DNA of 64,000 bases, from positions 50,975,000 through 51,038,999 of the forward strand of contig NC_054704.1 in assembly GCF_016097555.1 (NCBI RefSeq), given 5' to 3'. The notes beneath the pieces were generated by a model. That model was not told the origin of the DNA and did not search any database. It was given only the letters and a program-made list of their open reading frames with translations. Shown here piece by piece: positions 21,366 through 36,300 of the stretch. Made by a program: the position numbers and the translations under genes. How positions within the stretch are numbered: the stretch's first letter is position 1; each line of letters opens with the position of its first letter. This DNA is from Gigantopelta aegis. Lineage: Eukaryota; Mollusca; Gastropoda; Neomphalida; Peltospiridae.

Positions 21366-22966
21366 GAATTATTCACATTAATTTCTCTCATACACCATTC
21401 TTCAATATCCTTTGGCTGTACTTGCTAATCCAAATCACATTAACATTATTCTCAAACACTCAAACGTGAGGCACTAATGTTTTGTGTTACAAAGTATTCC
21501 AAACATGGAGACAAACCTGCATTAGTGATGATAACTGTTAATAAATATGACATGAGTTTATTAAATCTGTTCTTGTGTTTGTTATCTCACATCAGTAAAT
21601 GTTATAATATGGTGAGGCATGATTTAACTTTAAAACAAGCTTGTTGTTATGTTAAAAACATATTTATCTATTCATTGTTTCTTTTTTTAATGACAGAAAT
21701 ATACTATCTAGAAATGATCAAAAACAAAATCATATACCAAGTTTAAACTTTTTATTTTAAAAATTCATCATTTATAATGGATGTAAAAATATAGACTAAA
21801 ACATTACGTAAATAGAAGAAATAAAATAGTTATACGTAAAACAGTAAATGAAATAGTATCAGTGTTCTGTCCCATTTCATGCATAAAACAAACTGAAAAT
21901 GTGTTAGTTAATAACATGCGCCATATACCCATTTTAGAGTGTGCACTAAATAGAAGAATGCCTAACTTACATGAAGTAGTTCATCAAACTGTTTGCACTG
22001 ATCTAAAAACAGAACATTTTCAAGGAATTAAAATTTCAAAACATCAAAAACATGTTAAAATCTTTAAAGCCGCTGACCCTATTTTTTTAGAAAGTGTAAA
22101 ATATTTTTGGCTACTATACATGTAGCTATTTTTACTGTCAACTAAAGACATTAATTACAAGTTTTTAGTCAATTTGTTAAACTCAATTACTGGTTTGTCG
22201 AACCGTCACTCAAAATAAATTTTATACAGAATTAAAAAGTTACCTATCTCTCCTACTTGGGTCACCAGCTTTATCTCTGTGTTCTGACAGTATTTTAAAA
22301 CTTTATTGTCAACAAAGTCGATTGGTCAGTCCTTCTGGATACTAATGTAGTTCAAGTACAACATGAATCCCAAGGGAAGATCCAAGGGAGGAGACATGAG
22401 GGACTGCCACCCCCAACAAAAAATAAGGTGTCCCTTTTTTAACAGTTTGTTTACAATTTTCATTGAGGTGCCCTTTTCAGAGAGTTGGATCATGTACTCT
22501 TTTGCTCTTGGTCTCCTCCCTAAAATATTTTCTGGATACTCCCTTGAATCTATGTTACCTTGACACAGGCCAAGAAGTTGACACCAATCAGGCAAATGTT
22601 CTATGTGACTGTGCCACTGTGTTAGTTTGTGTGATTGTAACAATGGTTAAACAATACAGTAACACAGTAAAACAATAACATAAATACATGATTACTGCCC
22701 AGGTTTTAATGTAGCTATAGTCCGTCCCATCCTCCTACAAAAATGTTTTTGTAAATAATTTCAATTTGGGGTGACGTAATTAGAAAAGTAAAATTGTTTT
22801 GGAATAAGAAAAATACAATTTCTGTGTCCAATTTAGAAAACAATTTGCTCAGAAATAAATAATGTGTAGTGAACTCCATAGCATGAAACAAGGCGTTCCC
22901 CGTGGGACAGACTATAGGTTCTCAGTAGTAGTTTGGATCTTGAATACTATACAAGGTTGAAGTTTG
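21366..22966. other. No gene seen; AT-rich with worn repeats
   Basis: Open frames at 21477-21746 and 21862-22125 have no recognisable family. Part of the latter (TTCATCAAACTGTTTGCACT at about 21980) recurs at about 26220, so it is dispersed repeat. Positions 22710-22920 resemble the Rab9 3' flank (TAGTCCGTCCCATCCTCCTA; compare 4990 and 11158), an old extra copy of that segment. Confidence 0.5.
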
Positions 22967-23270
22967 TTTTAGTTAATGACATCACTAGAGCACATTGATT
23001 TATTAATCATCGGCTATTGGATGTCAAACATATGGTGATTTTTACACATAGTCTTAGAGAAGAAACCCACTACATTTTTTCCATTAGCAGCAAGGGATCT
23101 TTTATATGCACCATTCACACACAGGACAGTACATACCACACCCTTTGTTACACCAGCTGTGAAGCACTGTCTGGAACGAGAACAAGCCCAATGGGCCCAC
23201 TGACAGGTATCGATCCTAGCTAGCTGTACATCAGGCAAGTACTTTACCACTAGGCTATGTTCCAACCCCT
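22967..23270 (-). mobile_element. SINE, head 1 with tail b
   Basis: Tail b complement (ATCATCGGCTATTGGATGTC), core (CAAGGGATCTTTTATATGCA) and worn head 1 (TTTACCACTAGGCTATG). Confidence 0.8.
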
Positions 23271-23393
23271 ACTATTCAAGTCTTGTTTTCTGCTACATTG
23301 GAAGCACATCAGTGTCATGACTGGTTTCCCAGTTAATAGTAGCTGGGTCTTAAATAATACCAAGTCAATGACACATCTAAAACAACAGAAGAC

Positions 23394-23548
23394 CAGGGCC
23401 CGTGCTTATAAAACGTTTAGAGTCCCGACTCGATCTTTAATGACGTCACACGCATACAATTTCTATGGCGTTGTCATGACATCAGCGTCTCAGACTCTAT
23501 TAAAAGAGTCTCGAGTCTAGATGCTAAAGTTTTATAAAGCACCAGGCC
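23394..23548. mobile_element. MITE family G (GGGCCCGTGCTTATAA), copy 1
   Basis: CAGGGCCCGTGCTTATAAAA faces AGTTTTATAAAGCACCAGG. The inner sequence is also near-palindromic around TCTAGACTC-like motifs. Other copies are at 25728-25852 and 44581-44683. Confidence 0.75.
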
Positions 23549-23885
23549 AGTATTTGTAATCAAGTACATGTATTTACCATTCATTTTGTAAATTAATGCT
23601 TTTGCCTAAAACATCCTTTCAACTCTGCCTTGTGCAGAGATACAATTTTGATCATGGAATACGGGTCTTGTTATTCAGATTTATGGTTCAAGGATGCTGT
23701 ACTGTCCACACACACACTTCACATATCTGGGCTGTCTGTCCAGGACATAGGTTAGTGGTTAGTTGTTAGTGAGAGAGAAATCAGTGATGTGGCCTTGCAC
23801 TAGTAACTGCGATAAGAACTGGTCTCAATAAAGCAGTAAAGCAAAACCTCACACACATTGAATGGACTTAAACAGTTCATATATC

Positions 23886-24155
23886 AGGGTTCTTACACTT
23901 TAAAAAGCCCATAAAATTCAAGGACATTTCCAGGACATTTTTTTATTTTTCCAGGACATGAAAAGTTCAATCAATGAATGCTTTTATAACAAACTGTTAT
24001 TTGAATTTAAACAGTTATGAGGACAACAAACGTAAAAATGCGAAACAAAATTTGGCCTAAATTTCCAAGACACAATAAAATTAAATGCTTTTTCATGGCC
24101 TTGATTTTAAAATCACAAAATTCAAGGACATTCCAGGATTTCCAGGATGCTTAAG
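23886..24155. mobile_element. hAT-like MITE, CAGGGTTCTTACAC type
   Basis: CAGGGTTCTTACACTTTAAA, then repeated CAAGGACATTTCCAGGACAT. Near the other end is CAAGGACATTCCAGGATTTC. This end sequence and its CCAGGACA repeats are well known in hAT elements of many animals. The right terminus is not clearly preserved. Confidence 0.6.
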
Positions 24156-24336
24156 GAGTTCATATGTGCCAACAATCAAATTTCTGGATTTTATATTTCC
24201 CACAATGATCACAAAATATATATATATTTAAAATTAGAGATATAAAATTCTAAAACGGCAAATAAAAATTAATTTAAAAAATCAAATCTAGTCATGTAAT
24301 AAATATTGCAGATTTTGTAAGTTAATTAAAATGCTG

Positions 24337-27300
24337 CTACAAACGCATGGCTTGTCGCAATAGAACAGGTCTGGCTTTCTCCAGTATGTCAATATTGGGG
24401 TCGAGAGATCGCCCCAGGCCTTCTAGGACTCCTATAGCAAGGATGATCATCGCGAAGTTACTCTCCATCTTCACGTGGTGCTTGGCCAGCACACCAAACA
24501 CTTCGGACAACAGTTCGGCCACGTTGATCTGAAAACATACAGCCATTGACATAAATAGTCAGTCTACTATTTAATATTATACAGATACTGTCTAAATTCC
24601 AGGTTACTTGAAATTTGTTATCCTGGGTCATGTCCCTTTTTCCCTGGTTTGGGGCAGGTAATTGTAAACAGGGTATCTGTGAATAAAAAACCCAACAAAA
24701 TAAATTGTCTTCCTAGGGAAAAAAGCATTATCAACTTGGTTGTAAACAAATCAAACTGCAACAATTTTAACATATTAAGTCTTCCAAAGAAGCCAAACAT
24801 CATCACAGTGAGGGTAAATAAATCAAACTACCCGGTACAACAATTTTATGCCAATATTTATTAATAATTACTAGTGTACATTTTTTACTGGGCATTTTTG
24901 GCATGCATTCATAGAGTACATGTAGTCAAAATATTATGATCTGAAATCAATTGTTAAATAAATTTCAATAAAATCAAGCACAGATTCACCGAGAATAAAT
25001 CCCCACCATAAGTGAAAAACTGACATTATGGGGTTTGTGTGTTCCTACAATTAACTTTAAATGGTTCGTACATTCCGACAATAAATTTTAAGGGGTTCAT
25101 ATGTTCCAACAATTAACTTTAAGGGGGTTCATATGTTCAAACAATCGACTTTAAAACGGTTCAAATGTGCCAACAATTCATTTTAAAGAATTCATATATA
25201 TGTGCCAACAATAAAATTTCAAGGGTTCATATTTTCAAATAATTAACATTAACAGCCATCTTGGATTATGAAAATGTGCATAATAAATACAAATTCGTAT
25301 CATTCAGGATTACTGAGAATGCATAAAACTAAGCTGAGTTTTGGTGAAAACCCGCACACACCTGTGACAGTTTAATTGTTGCTCCCCTGGCCTTGTTCAC
25401 AACATGTGCCATGTCCTTGATAAACTGTTTTTCATCCTCGCAATCCATCACGGCTGTCTTCCGAAGAAACAACTCCGCAACAGTTTCTCCCTGACAAAAA
25501 CGACGCCATGTAACCGTAAATAAAATGTGTTGAGTGCGTCGTTAAATAAAACATTTCCTTCCTTCCTTCCCTGACAAAAATGTTGGTTCAAGTAATCATA
25601 ATAGTTATTTTAATTCAGCTTTTTTGTCAAGGGAAAAAAAGGTAAATGAATTATAGGAAAAGAAAAGAATATTTGTTTAGCATCACCATTCACTGTAAGA
25701 AAATGAAAGAAGCTGGGGTGGGTGGACCAGGCCCCGTGCTTATAAACCTTAAAGTCCAGACTTTAACGTCATGGCAACGCCATTCAAATAGCATTATGTT
25801 AAAGTCTGGACTTTATTAAAGTCTAGACTTTAAGTTTTATAAGCGTGGGCCCAGTGAGTTCTATTAAATTACTTTGCCTTTTTAAGGGGGTGGGGGAGGC
25901 AAAGAATAATCTTTCAGCTCTCAACCACATTTACAATGCCCATACCCACCCCCAAACATTTTAAATACCAATTATTGGGGGAGGGGGTATAACATGCAGT
26001 AATTGTGACACAATTTCTTGGTAAGGACCTAACCAAGTAGACAGAAATACACTGACCTCTGTGTTGATTACTCATCCCCCCCCCCCCCCCCCACCCAACC
26101 CCAGTCAATGAAAACTACAAACATTCTACAAAATACATTGACCTCCATGTTAATTACCCATTTTATCAATTTTTTAGACTCCATGAAAACTTCAAACATT
26201 GAAAAAACCCCACATATAGGTCATCAAACTTTGCACTGGTCTAAAAAGAAAACATTTTCAAGAAATTCAATATTAGACAAAAACAAAGCTGTTATTCTTT
26301 AGAATAATCCCATTTTAAACTACATAATTATGAACAATTACATGTGAACCAGATTTAGTGGATTTGAGAAAAACATTTTGAAAAATGATAATAATCCTAA
26401 TGTGTTTATCTGCACTGAAGACTACTTTCCTAACCTCTCCTTTGACTACTGCTGTGAAGACTTCAGTGAACTTCTCTAAATCACCACCACTCAGAGATGC
26501 TGTAATTCCACAGTCGAGAAACACCAGTCGAATCGGGGAAGGTACTTTAATAATTGTAGTTACTGTGGTGTCCAAAACATCAAGCAGAACTACTTTTTCT
26601 TCTTCCTGTAGGAATATGAAATGTGTTTGTCCTCATTTGTGATATTGTGCGGATACCGGGATGTTAAAGTTTATTTCTGACATAAAGGAAGGAAAATATA
26701 CTGGGCAGTGAAATTGCAATTTTAATTTTTTTCATGCCAGGTGAATATAATTTTCATTTATAATCCAGTATTAGACAAAAACAATGTAATACATGTGAAT
26801 CTGCCTTGAAAGTATTTATTTTAATTCAGGGCACAACATTTCACAAGGACCATCCTTCAGTTTGTTGGTTACACAACTTTAAATTCCTGGTTAAGCAACT
26901 TTAAATTCCTGTGAACCACCAATTGATTACGCAGTGAACCATTAGATTCTAAAATTAAAAGTTACAAACTTAAGGATCATCATAACTTTATTCACTATGC
27001 AAATATAATTTGTGTAACCAAGCAATAAAATTATGAAAATTACACATATTAGTTTCAATTACTTAAGATTTTGAAATATTATCATCTGACATTTATAGTT
27101 AATGTTATAAAGCAGATTCTAAACACAACATACGGAGAGAAGATCACAAACCTTTTCACCAAAATCTTCAGACCTTTGGACTAGAATATTTCCTGGATGG
27201 AGATCTCCATGCACAAAATTGTCAACAAACACCTGAATTATCAACAAAAAATACAAAAATAATATTGTAATAATAATAAAGAACTTAATAGATTTCCAAC

Positions 27301-30300
27301 ATATTATCCTGCAACCACTGTTTCTATTCACAGAATATGATGACGGATAAAGCAGTCATATCCTGCTACTAGCAGGATATGACTTTTGACGTCACTCATG
27401 TGAGGTCACACGCATACATGTATCTACATTACAAAATCGCTCTAGGCCATCGTACAATGTGGCTGAAATAACAGAAATAATAGCTTTTTCTCTTAATTTT
27501 TATGGTCTGCAAGATAAATATAATAACTAGTTAATAACATCGGACATCTGCTTTATCCTGTTCAGTCTGAATAAGAAATTCCACTCGGCAGAGCCTTGCA
27601 AGAGTTCCCATTCTTACCTTCACAGGATAATGCAGATATCTGATGTCATTAACTAGTTATTCTCTATTTACTGGTAAACAGGTTTAAAAAACAAAATTAC
27701 TGCAAATATTATTTCAAGAAAGATATTTCTTAAAAGAAATCTTATTCCAGCCACAACTGGTATATCAAAGGCTGTGGTATGTGTCCTAGGAAGGCGCATA
27801 TAACAGATCCCTTGCTGCCAAGGGAAAAATGTAGCGGGTTTCCTCTCTAAGACTATTATGTCAAAATGACCAAATGTTTGACATCCAATAGCCGATGATT
27901 AATAAATCAATGTGCTCTAGTGATATCATTAAACAAAACAAACTTTTAACTTTTAAAAGAATAGCTTGAATAAGTTAACTACCATCTGGAGTAAAGCATC
28001 AACCCCAAGTTGAGCGAGCTTCTCTCTCAAACCGGCTGGATGATCACTTTCGTCTTTTAAAAACTTGGATATTGGCTCACCTTCCTGAAACAAAGGAAAG
28101 GTGAAAATACTACTGAAAACACTTCCCTGTCACAAATTGAATGTAACCAGAGCACCTTTTTTCACAGCGATCTTAGTGCTATGATCAATTCATAAAAAAG
28201 AGCCCAGGAATAAGAACAACATTTCAATACTTTAACTTAACAGTGAAAATGTATATTTGTCTAATTTATGAAGATTTGTAACCTCTAAGCTAATAATTGA
28301 TGTATAGTATACCCTCGATTTAACGCCCACTAATGTACCAATACATTTTAATACTTTAACTTAACAGTGAAAATGTATATTTGTCTAATTTATGAAGATT
28401 TGTAACCTCTAAGCTAATAATTGATGTATAGTATACCCTCGATTTAACGCCCACTAATGTACCAATACATTTTAATACTTTAACTTAACAGTGAAAATGT
28501 ATATTTGTCTAATTTATGAAGATTTGTAACCTCTAAGCTAATAATTGATGTATAGTATACCCTCGATTTAACACCCACTAATGTACCAATACAATTTTGA
28601 CGTTATATAGAGTTGGCGGTATAGTGAGGGTGCCTTGGGTTTACTACCAAACATATTTTATTCCAAGTTGCTAAATGTCAACAGAATGACAGGTTTTTAA
28701 TAAAACTAACAGACAGTACCATAAATAAAATAAAATAAAAATAATAACAACAACCAGGTAAGAAATTATCAAATAGTTTATGTATTTATGAACATGCTAA
28801 GTCAGAATGTTGATTCCCTTCTACAAAACTAACATTTTATGTTTTAATGTCATTCTGGGCACCGCATGGCCACTGAAGGAATGGGCTCCGGTTCAGAGTC
28901 AGACTCTTCTTCCTAGTCATCGCATGTTTTGTCACAAGTTATCTCGACACTTTCAACAATCTGCTCATCACCGAGATTGGCAAATGTCTCAACCTCTTTA
29001 TCAACATTGACAAACTCATCAAAGTCCTGTCGCAGTTTATTATTGATAGAAAACCTGCACATTACATCACCAACGAGATCCCGTAATGCTGTCGTTTCAT
29101 TGGCTGGTGCCTCAGACTACTCTGTGTGAGACTCTCGAGGAACAACCCCTATATGAATCCAATAGTTTTTGATGGTCATGGCACTGAAAATGTCCCAGGC
29201 TTGTTTCACCAAATGAATGCTGTCACTTTGTGGTAACTGGAGATCATTGCTTGACCTAGAATACTTAACTTCAAATGCACCTGTCTGTCATGTGATCATC
29301 AGACTGTCTGTCGTTTCTTCCTGTACAGCGAGCACTAATTGGGCATGAATACTGCGGCTACCCAAAGCCATTGTTGCTAATTGCCACTCAATAACGCAAA
29401 GCACATTTACTGTATACTACAAGTGGTCATCGGTGTTAGATTTTCACCAATCAACAGATTAATTTTTAAAAAAGTAAAGTTTGTTTTATTTAACGACGCC
29501 ACTAGAGCACATTGATTTTTTATATTATCATCGGCTATTGGACGTCAAACATTTGGTCATTCTGACACTGTTGTTTTTTAGAGGAAACCCCGCTGTCACC
29601 ACATAGGCTACTCGTTTATGACAGGCATCAAGGGATCTTTTATTTGCGCTTCCCACAGGCAGGATAGCACAAACCATGGCCTTTGTTGAACCAGTTATGG
29701 ATCACTGGTCGGTGAAAGTGGTTTACACCTACCCATTGAGCCTTGCGGAGCACTCACTCAGGGTTTGGAGTCGGTATCTGGATTAAAAATCCCATGCCTC
29801 GACTGGGATCCGAACCCAGTACCTAGCAGCCTGTAGACCGATGGCCTAACCACGACACCACCGAGGCCGGTAAAAAGTGATTGTCAGATTAATTAAAGCA
29901 CTGTAATTGCCTTGTGACCACACTGTTGGTGGTATTATTGAGGGGATTATAATGACTAAATGGACTTTGGCGGACGGCAGATGGTGAGGGTGGCAGTAAA
30001 TTGAGGGAATTAAACACAGAGATACAAACAGTGCATGAAAAGAAGTTGGCAGTACATGGGGTTGGCGTTAAATTGGGAGGGACAATAAATCGAGGGTACA
30101 CTGTACATATTTCATTTTAAAATATCGGCCTAGATAAGAATTGAAAGTAATAGCTTCATTTAAATAGCTTCTTAGTGAATAAGCTTGAAATATTTACTGC
30201 TTTACTGGAAAAAAAAATATTACAACCCAAAGTTCAGCTGAGAAAAAGAACATATTGTTTTGTATTGTAAACAAAACCATAAGCATATGAGATAGGGGAA

Positions 30301-33300
30301 CAAATCTTCAATTTCTGGGTAAAAAGATAGAGATATCATTTAACAATGTACTTCCATCATTCTACCCACAATATTAGTTGTAATCCATGTAGTGATTCGT
30401 TTGCAATGCTCTATAGTGGTTTTGCAGTAATGCTGATGTGAATAAATGTTGTTACCCAGATTCGGGCATTTTCATTTAATTTGGGCAAAAACCAGCTTGC
30501 CCTCCTATAAATATGGGAGAGCGTTTGTACGCCTATGTGCAAAACTAAAGAAAGTTTACTTCGAAAGACTCCACCAACACATCTCTCCTGACAAGAGGCC
30601 AGATTGGACGTGGAATTCGAACTGAAGAACTTTCTGAGAAATTGTCATAAAACCTCTCCATGCACCGAGCCTCACTAATCAAGTTCATCTGAAAAATAAA
30701 ACCCACAGTAAACAGTTAGTTTGTTTTGTTTAACAACACCATTAGAGCACATTGATTTATTAATCATCAGCTATTGGATGTCAAACATTTGGTGATTTTG
30801 ACACAGTCTTAGAGAGGAAACCCGCTACATTTTCCCCTAGTAACAAGGGATCTTTTATATGCACCATCCCACAGAACAGGATAGCACATACCATGGTCTT
30901 TGATATACCAGTCATGGTGTACTGGCTAGAACGAGAAACAGCCTAATGGGTCCACTGACAGGGATTGATCCTAGACCAACCGCGTACCAGGCAAGTGCTT
31001 GACCACTAGGCTACATGCCGCCATCCCACAGTTCAACAGATATAGCAGCTGCTACAAAGTAGAGTAATAGAAAGAAAGTAAGAGTAAGAGAAAGAAAGTA
31101 AGAGTAATAGAAAGAAAGTGAGAGTAATAGAAAGAAAGTGAGTCAGAACAAAAATCCATATAATATATACATATTTATTTAATGTACCTGTTTCTTCATA
31201 GAGATGGCAAACTCGTCCACACATTCGACCAGACTGACCCAGCGTAGACTCGGAACAATACTTTGTAATAGCCGAGACATAACCCGCATCAAAACAAGGT
31301 CACGGTTGAAAACTGCATGTACATTAGGGTGAAGAACCTGGCAAAGATAAAGTTCCTTTTAGTTACACTTGTAACCAATACTGGGTACAATACACACACA
31401 GGTAATAACAGGGATTGATCACACGATTAACAAATTTAATATCCAATCATCATAAACATATCATGCAAATAAATGTTACAGTAAATCTCTGAAACCAGTG
31501 ATTACATGAAATTGTTGAGTTTCAGTCTGGGACCAGAAGTTTGTTTTGTTTATTGACACCACTAGAGCACATTGATTCATTAATCACCGGCTACTGGATG
31601 TCAAATATATGGTCATTTTTGACACAGTCATACAGAGGAAACCCGCTACATTTTTTCATTAGAAGCAAGGGATCTTTTATACAGACCTGCCTACCTGAAG
31701 CTGTCACCATGTGTAGTTATAGAAATTTTATGCGTAGGATTGCAATTTTGTGTGTGTACAAAACAACTTTTATATGTAACTTTTATACGCATACATATAG
31801 TATTAACCATCATACAATTATACATATCCACAAATGTCGCAATTGTGGGGTGCTATCATTTTGTTGATACGGTTGTAAATGCATCTGAAAATAAAAGTTA
31901 ACATTATAAAAGCATGGGGCTTTATAGGAGACAAAATAAGTTGTTTTCGTTTGTTTGTTTTAACTTACTTTGAACTGTTCTGTGTTTGTGGTTCCTCCAA
32001 AATTGGCAATGATACATGTATAACTGGGGGTTAATTTGCTCAGGTCTGGCACACAAGAATTAAATACTGTATCAAGTTCACTGCTGAGGTTTGGTGTTAT
32101 GTCAAATTTTCCCGTGTGGCAAATGGAAATGCCAGTACGACAATACCTGCAATGCACGTATTCATCCCCAAGAGACAATCACACAATACTGACTGGTATG
32201 TTGCTTGCTTTGCGCCACCAATGACTATACGCAATTATAATTATAACCGCATACCAGTCTACACCACCGGAAGTATAGGCAATGCAAAAACAAGAATACG
32301 TACACGTACACGGACTGAATTAAAAACAAAAAATAATAATTACGGACTTGAAACGTTCGCACATATATATTTAATTTAGCGTACAAAAATATATCTGTTC
32401 ATCTATGTGTACAAAATATGCATAAATCATACACATAAGCAGGTCTGCACCATCCCACAGACAGTATAGTACATACCACAGCCTTTGATATACCAGTCGT
32501 GGTGCACTAGCTGGAACAAGAAATAGCCTAATGGGCCCACTGACGGAGGTCGATCCCATACCGACCACGCATCAAGCGAATGCTTTACCACTGGGCTACA
32601 TCCCGCCCCCAGTCTGGAACTAAAAATTTATTGAAATATTTAAGGTTGTCACAAAATCTCTGAAATAATGCAGACTCAGTAGTTTCATGAAATCAGTGTT
32701 GCTAGTTATAAGACAGAAACTACTAATAACACCATTTATTCACAGAGACATAGTACACTGTAAGCAACAGGGGTGGGAATTGGTGAACTGTAAAAAAAAA
32801 GGAAATTTAGAGGGGTCCCGGAAATTCTTGAAATCCTTGGTTAAAATCTGTGCCATCTGACACATTTTGGAGGAAAGGACGATTAAAATGCGAGGAAACG
32901 CAATGTTCCATAAGAGGAAAACAGCTTATCCGGGGATAATTCCCACCCCTGAAGTAAACATTTACCATAAATAGGTAATAGAAAGCAAATTGGCCATTGC
33001 CATACTTGCATGCAAATGATATCTAAAAATTCAAACAAGCCCACCTTTCTTGGAGTCCTCAAGAATATAAATCAGAAACCTTTCGTAAATAATGTTACCA
33101 GGGTTCCTGTTAGAGGGTACGGAGGGTAACATTATTTGTCCAAAATAATCTTGCAAATTAATGGATTAATTATTATTACCGGTATTATTAGATACAATTG
33201 TAGATAATAGTAAGAAAACTGCTGTTTTAAATCTGTGAAAGAACATGAAATGCAGTGTCCAACTTGAAAACATTTCAAAAACCCATAATCACTTAACATG

Positions 33301-36300
33301 GGCACTTATAGTCTGTTTTGTTTTTATTACGTACTCGTGAATTATTTTCTGGCAGAAATTAAGCCTGGTTACAGATGAATCAGAATAACAGTTATCAATC
33401 GGGAGGCAAAAAGAAATCACATTTGGGTGAGCTTGCACTATTTACTGTAATGCGATCCTATTTCAAACAGATTTTCAGCGTCATTGAGGACTTTCTTCTA
33501 TATTTTTTCTAAACATAGAACACAGATAATACAAATTCAATACTTTTGAAGGATTTCCTCGCCTGTGGGAAGTTAAAAAAGATTTTACAGGGGTTATTTT
33601 ACCTTAACAGCTACAGGAATTAAGTTACTGGTATCGACATTGTCTGGAATATCACTGCTCTCAGGCTGACTAGGAATATATAGGCTGTCCTCTGTAACAA
33701 AAAATTAAACAATTTTTGTAGATAGTGACTCACTATCTGTAGTTGCATTTATACCAAAGAACAAAAATAAAGAATATTTTCTCTCAAAGATACCATCTCC
33801 TTTTCAAACTTAACAAAAAAGGATCAAATTCTTATTAAACAATTAACTTTAATGTACATCCAATAAATAGTTCTAACTAAACAATTAATTAACTTTAATG
33901 TATTCAATAAATAGTTCCAAATTTGGTATAAAAAATCAATGTGAACCAAATTTTTTCCATTTAAACATAAATTTTAAAACAATTACTCAATTAACTATAA
34001 ATTTATACAATAACCCATTTAAAATTTGGTACATGTTTATGCAAACTTTTAATCTACATGGTTTAGGTTAAACTTACAAAAGAAATAATTTCTTGCTGCA
34101 ACCCAAAAGAACTCTTTTCTCTCAAACCATTCATTTTCAAATTCTTTTGTGTGTGTGTGTGTGTGTGTGTTCCCCCACATACATGTAATGTGTAGTATTC
34201 ATAAAATAGATGAGGTACACTAGTTATTCACAATGAGAGAGGGCTTTCTTTAATCCTATGTACTTCATAAATTTCTACGAACATCTTGATTGCATCTATT
34301 TGATACAGGCAAAATATAATTTTCCATGGATACTACATGATAAACCTCATTTGGCAAAACATTACATTCAGCTATAAGTTAAGTGCATTAAAATCTTTTT
34401 GTGAAATATAAACAAAATAGTTATTGCATTACCATCATCAAATATAGAATCATCTTCGTCAATTTCTTCAGTAGATGAAATATCAATACCTGTACCAACA
34501 AAAAACTAATCATTAAACACTGATGTAAATTTATTTTTGTCAAGGTAAGGTAAAGATTTAACAGATTAATCAATAAAAAACAAATGGAGACATTTAAAGT
34601 CAGTATATGATTCACTACTGCATAAACTGAACAGACCAAGTTTGTGCAACTCCGATAAACATTTTATACACTAATGTACACAACCCAGCTGTTAAAATTC
34701 ACAGTTTAAGATTTGGTTCATATAAGGGATTTCAATTAACAAAATGTATAATATCATTAGGTTTAAATAGAATCATATTTGTATTGAAAAAGACAGACTG
34801 TTTAATACTGGATTCTCAATAAAATCTTTTGAGTTCTTGCACATATACATGTATCACGCATAAATAATATAATTTAGTTTAAAAATTGAAATGAAAATGA
34901 AAAAAAAGAAGGAAGTTACTGATAAGGTATATGCTGCCTCACACTAAATCCAAGGGGTGAACCAACAGAAAAGGGTTCAGTCAGGGGTGTAGGCTGGGGG
35001 GTTCGCCCCCCCCCCCCCCCCCCCCCCCCGAAGCAAATGGTCCGCTTTCAGAATTAAAACATACAGGTTTATACATATGGAGTTTCTGGTGGTGCAAAAC
35101 AAAAGAAAAAAAGGGTCCACTTGGTTCATATTCGAACCCCTCCCCCCAGGTCCAGATCACGCTATGCCCCTGTTCAATAACCACTGCAGTAAAACAATTG
35201 GTGCCCAAACCTTCAGCATAGCTTGTTTGGTTGTTGAGGTTTTCTTCCATCAACCGGTCCTGCAACAGCTTGTCTTGAAATGTCTCTGGTAAATGATCTT
35301 CTCGGATGTAAGCTTTATACACCTGACAGGGTTTTAAAAAAACAGACGTGTTGAAGTACAGTGAAACCTCTCCAAACCGGACCCTCTGTAAACCGGAATT
35401 CCCTCAAAACCAGACATTCTTCACTGTCCTTTTTTTTTTTAAATCAGTAAAGAATTTAACCTCACTAAACCTGATACCTCTTAAAACGGGACATTGTCCT
35501 TGGTCCCAAGGTTGTCTGGTTTAAAGGGGTTTCACTGTACATGCACACATCACACAGACTCACAAATTATTACATGTCTCAGTGACACAATGGTTAAGTC
35601 ATCAGCATTACTGGGTTGTTCATCCTATAATTCACCGGAGCATCACGCAGCTGCAACCTAAAGTGAGTTTTAAGAACTCTGTGAGGAGGTGTTAGGCCAC
35701 CACACTCAAAGGAATGAACTAACTGTTTAATAATAAAACAGTCACTACTAGGCAAAATAAACATTATGCACTTAAATTATTATTTTTTTAATTCATGCTC
35801 ACGAATGCCTACTTACGATTCAAGCACCCTTGCAATAACTTATTTTTCAAGTGTATTGAGATCATATCTGATATGTGTTTGGGGAGTGGGACAGGATTAA
35901 GACACAAAATATCACATTTGTGTTACAGTGTACAGGAACATACCTGGGCAATGCATCCTGATCCCACTGGCTTTGCATTGTTTTCAAAGATGACGAAAAT
36001 ACTTCTCCAGTCCTTGCCATACGCCTGCATCAGCTTTGCAACGGTGTGTTTCCAGGAGTGACTCCGAGCATGGTGATGCAGGATGGAAAACTTATCACAA
36101 AACTCGTCTGAGAAGAGATCGCGTCGCGTACTGGCCCACTGACCAAATTTTATGAAAGCCGGACCAGAAATCTCAACGGCAAACAAGAACAGGTTCCACC
36201 ATACTTGTCGGAGTCTTTCACTCAGTAATGCAAATGGATAGAGAAATAAAATCGGCCAAAATGTCAAATTTAGTCTCACTGCTCTAAAAAATAGCCGAAT

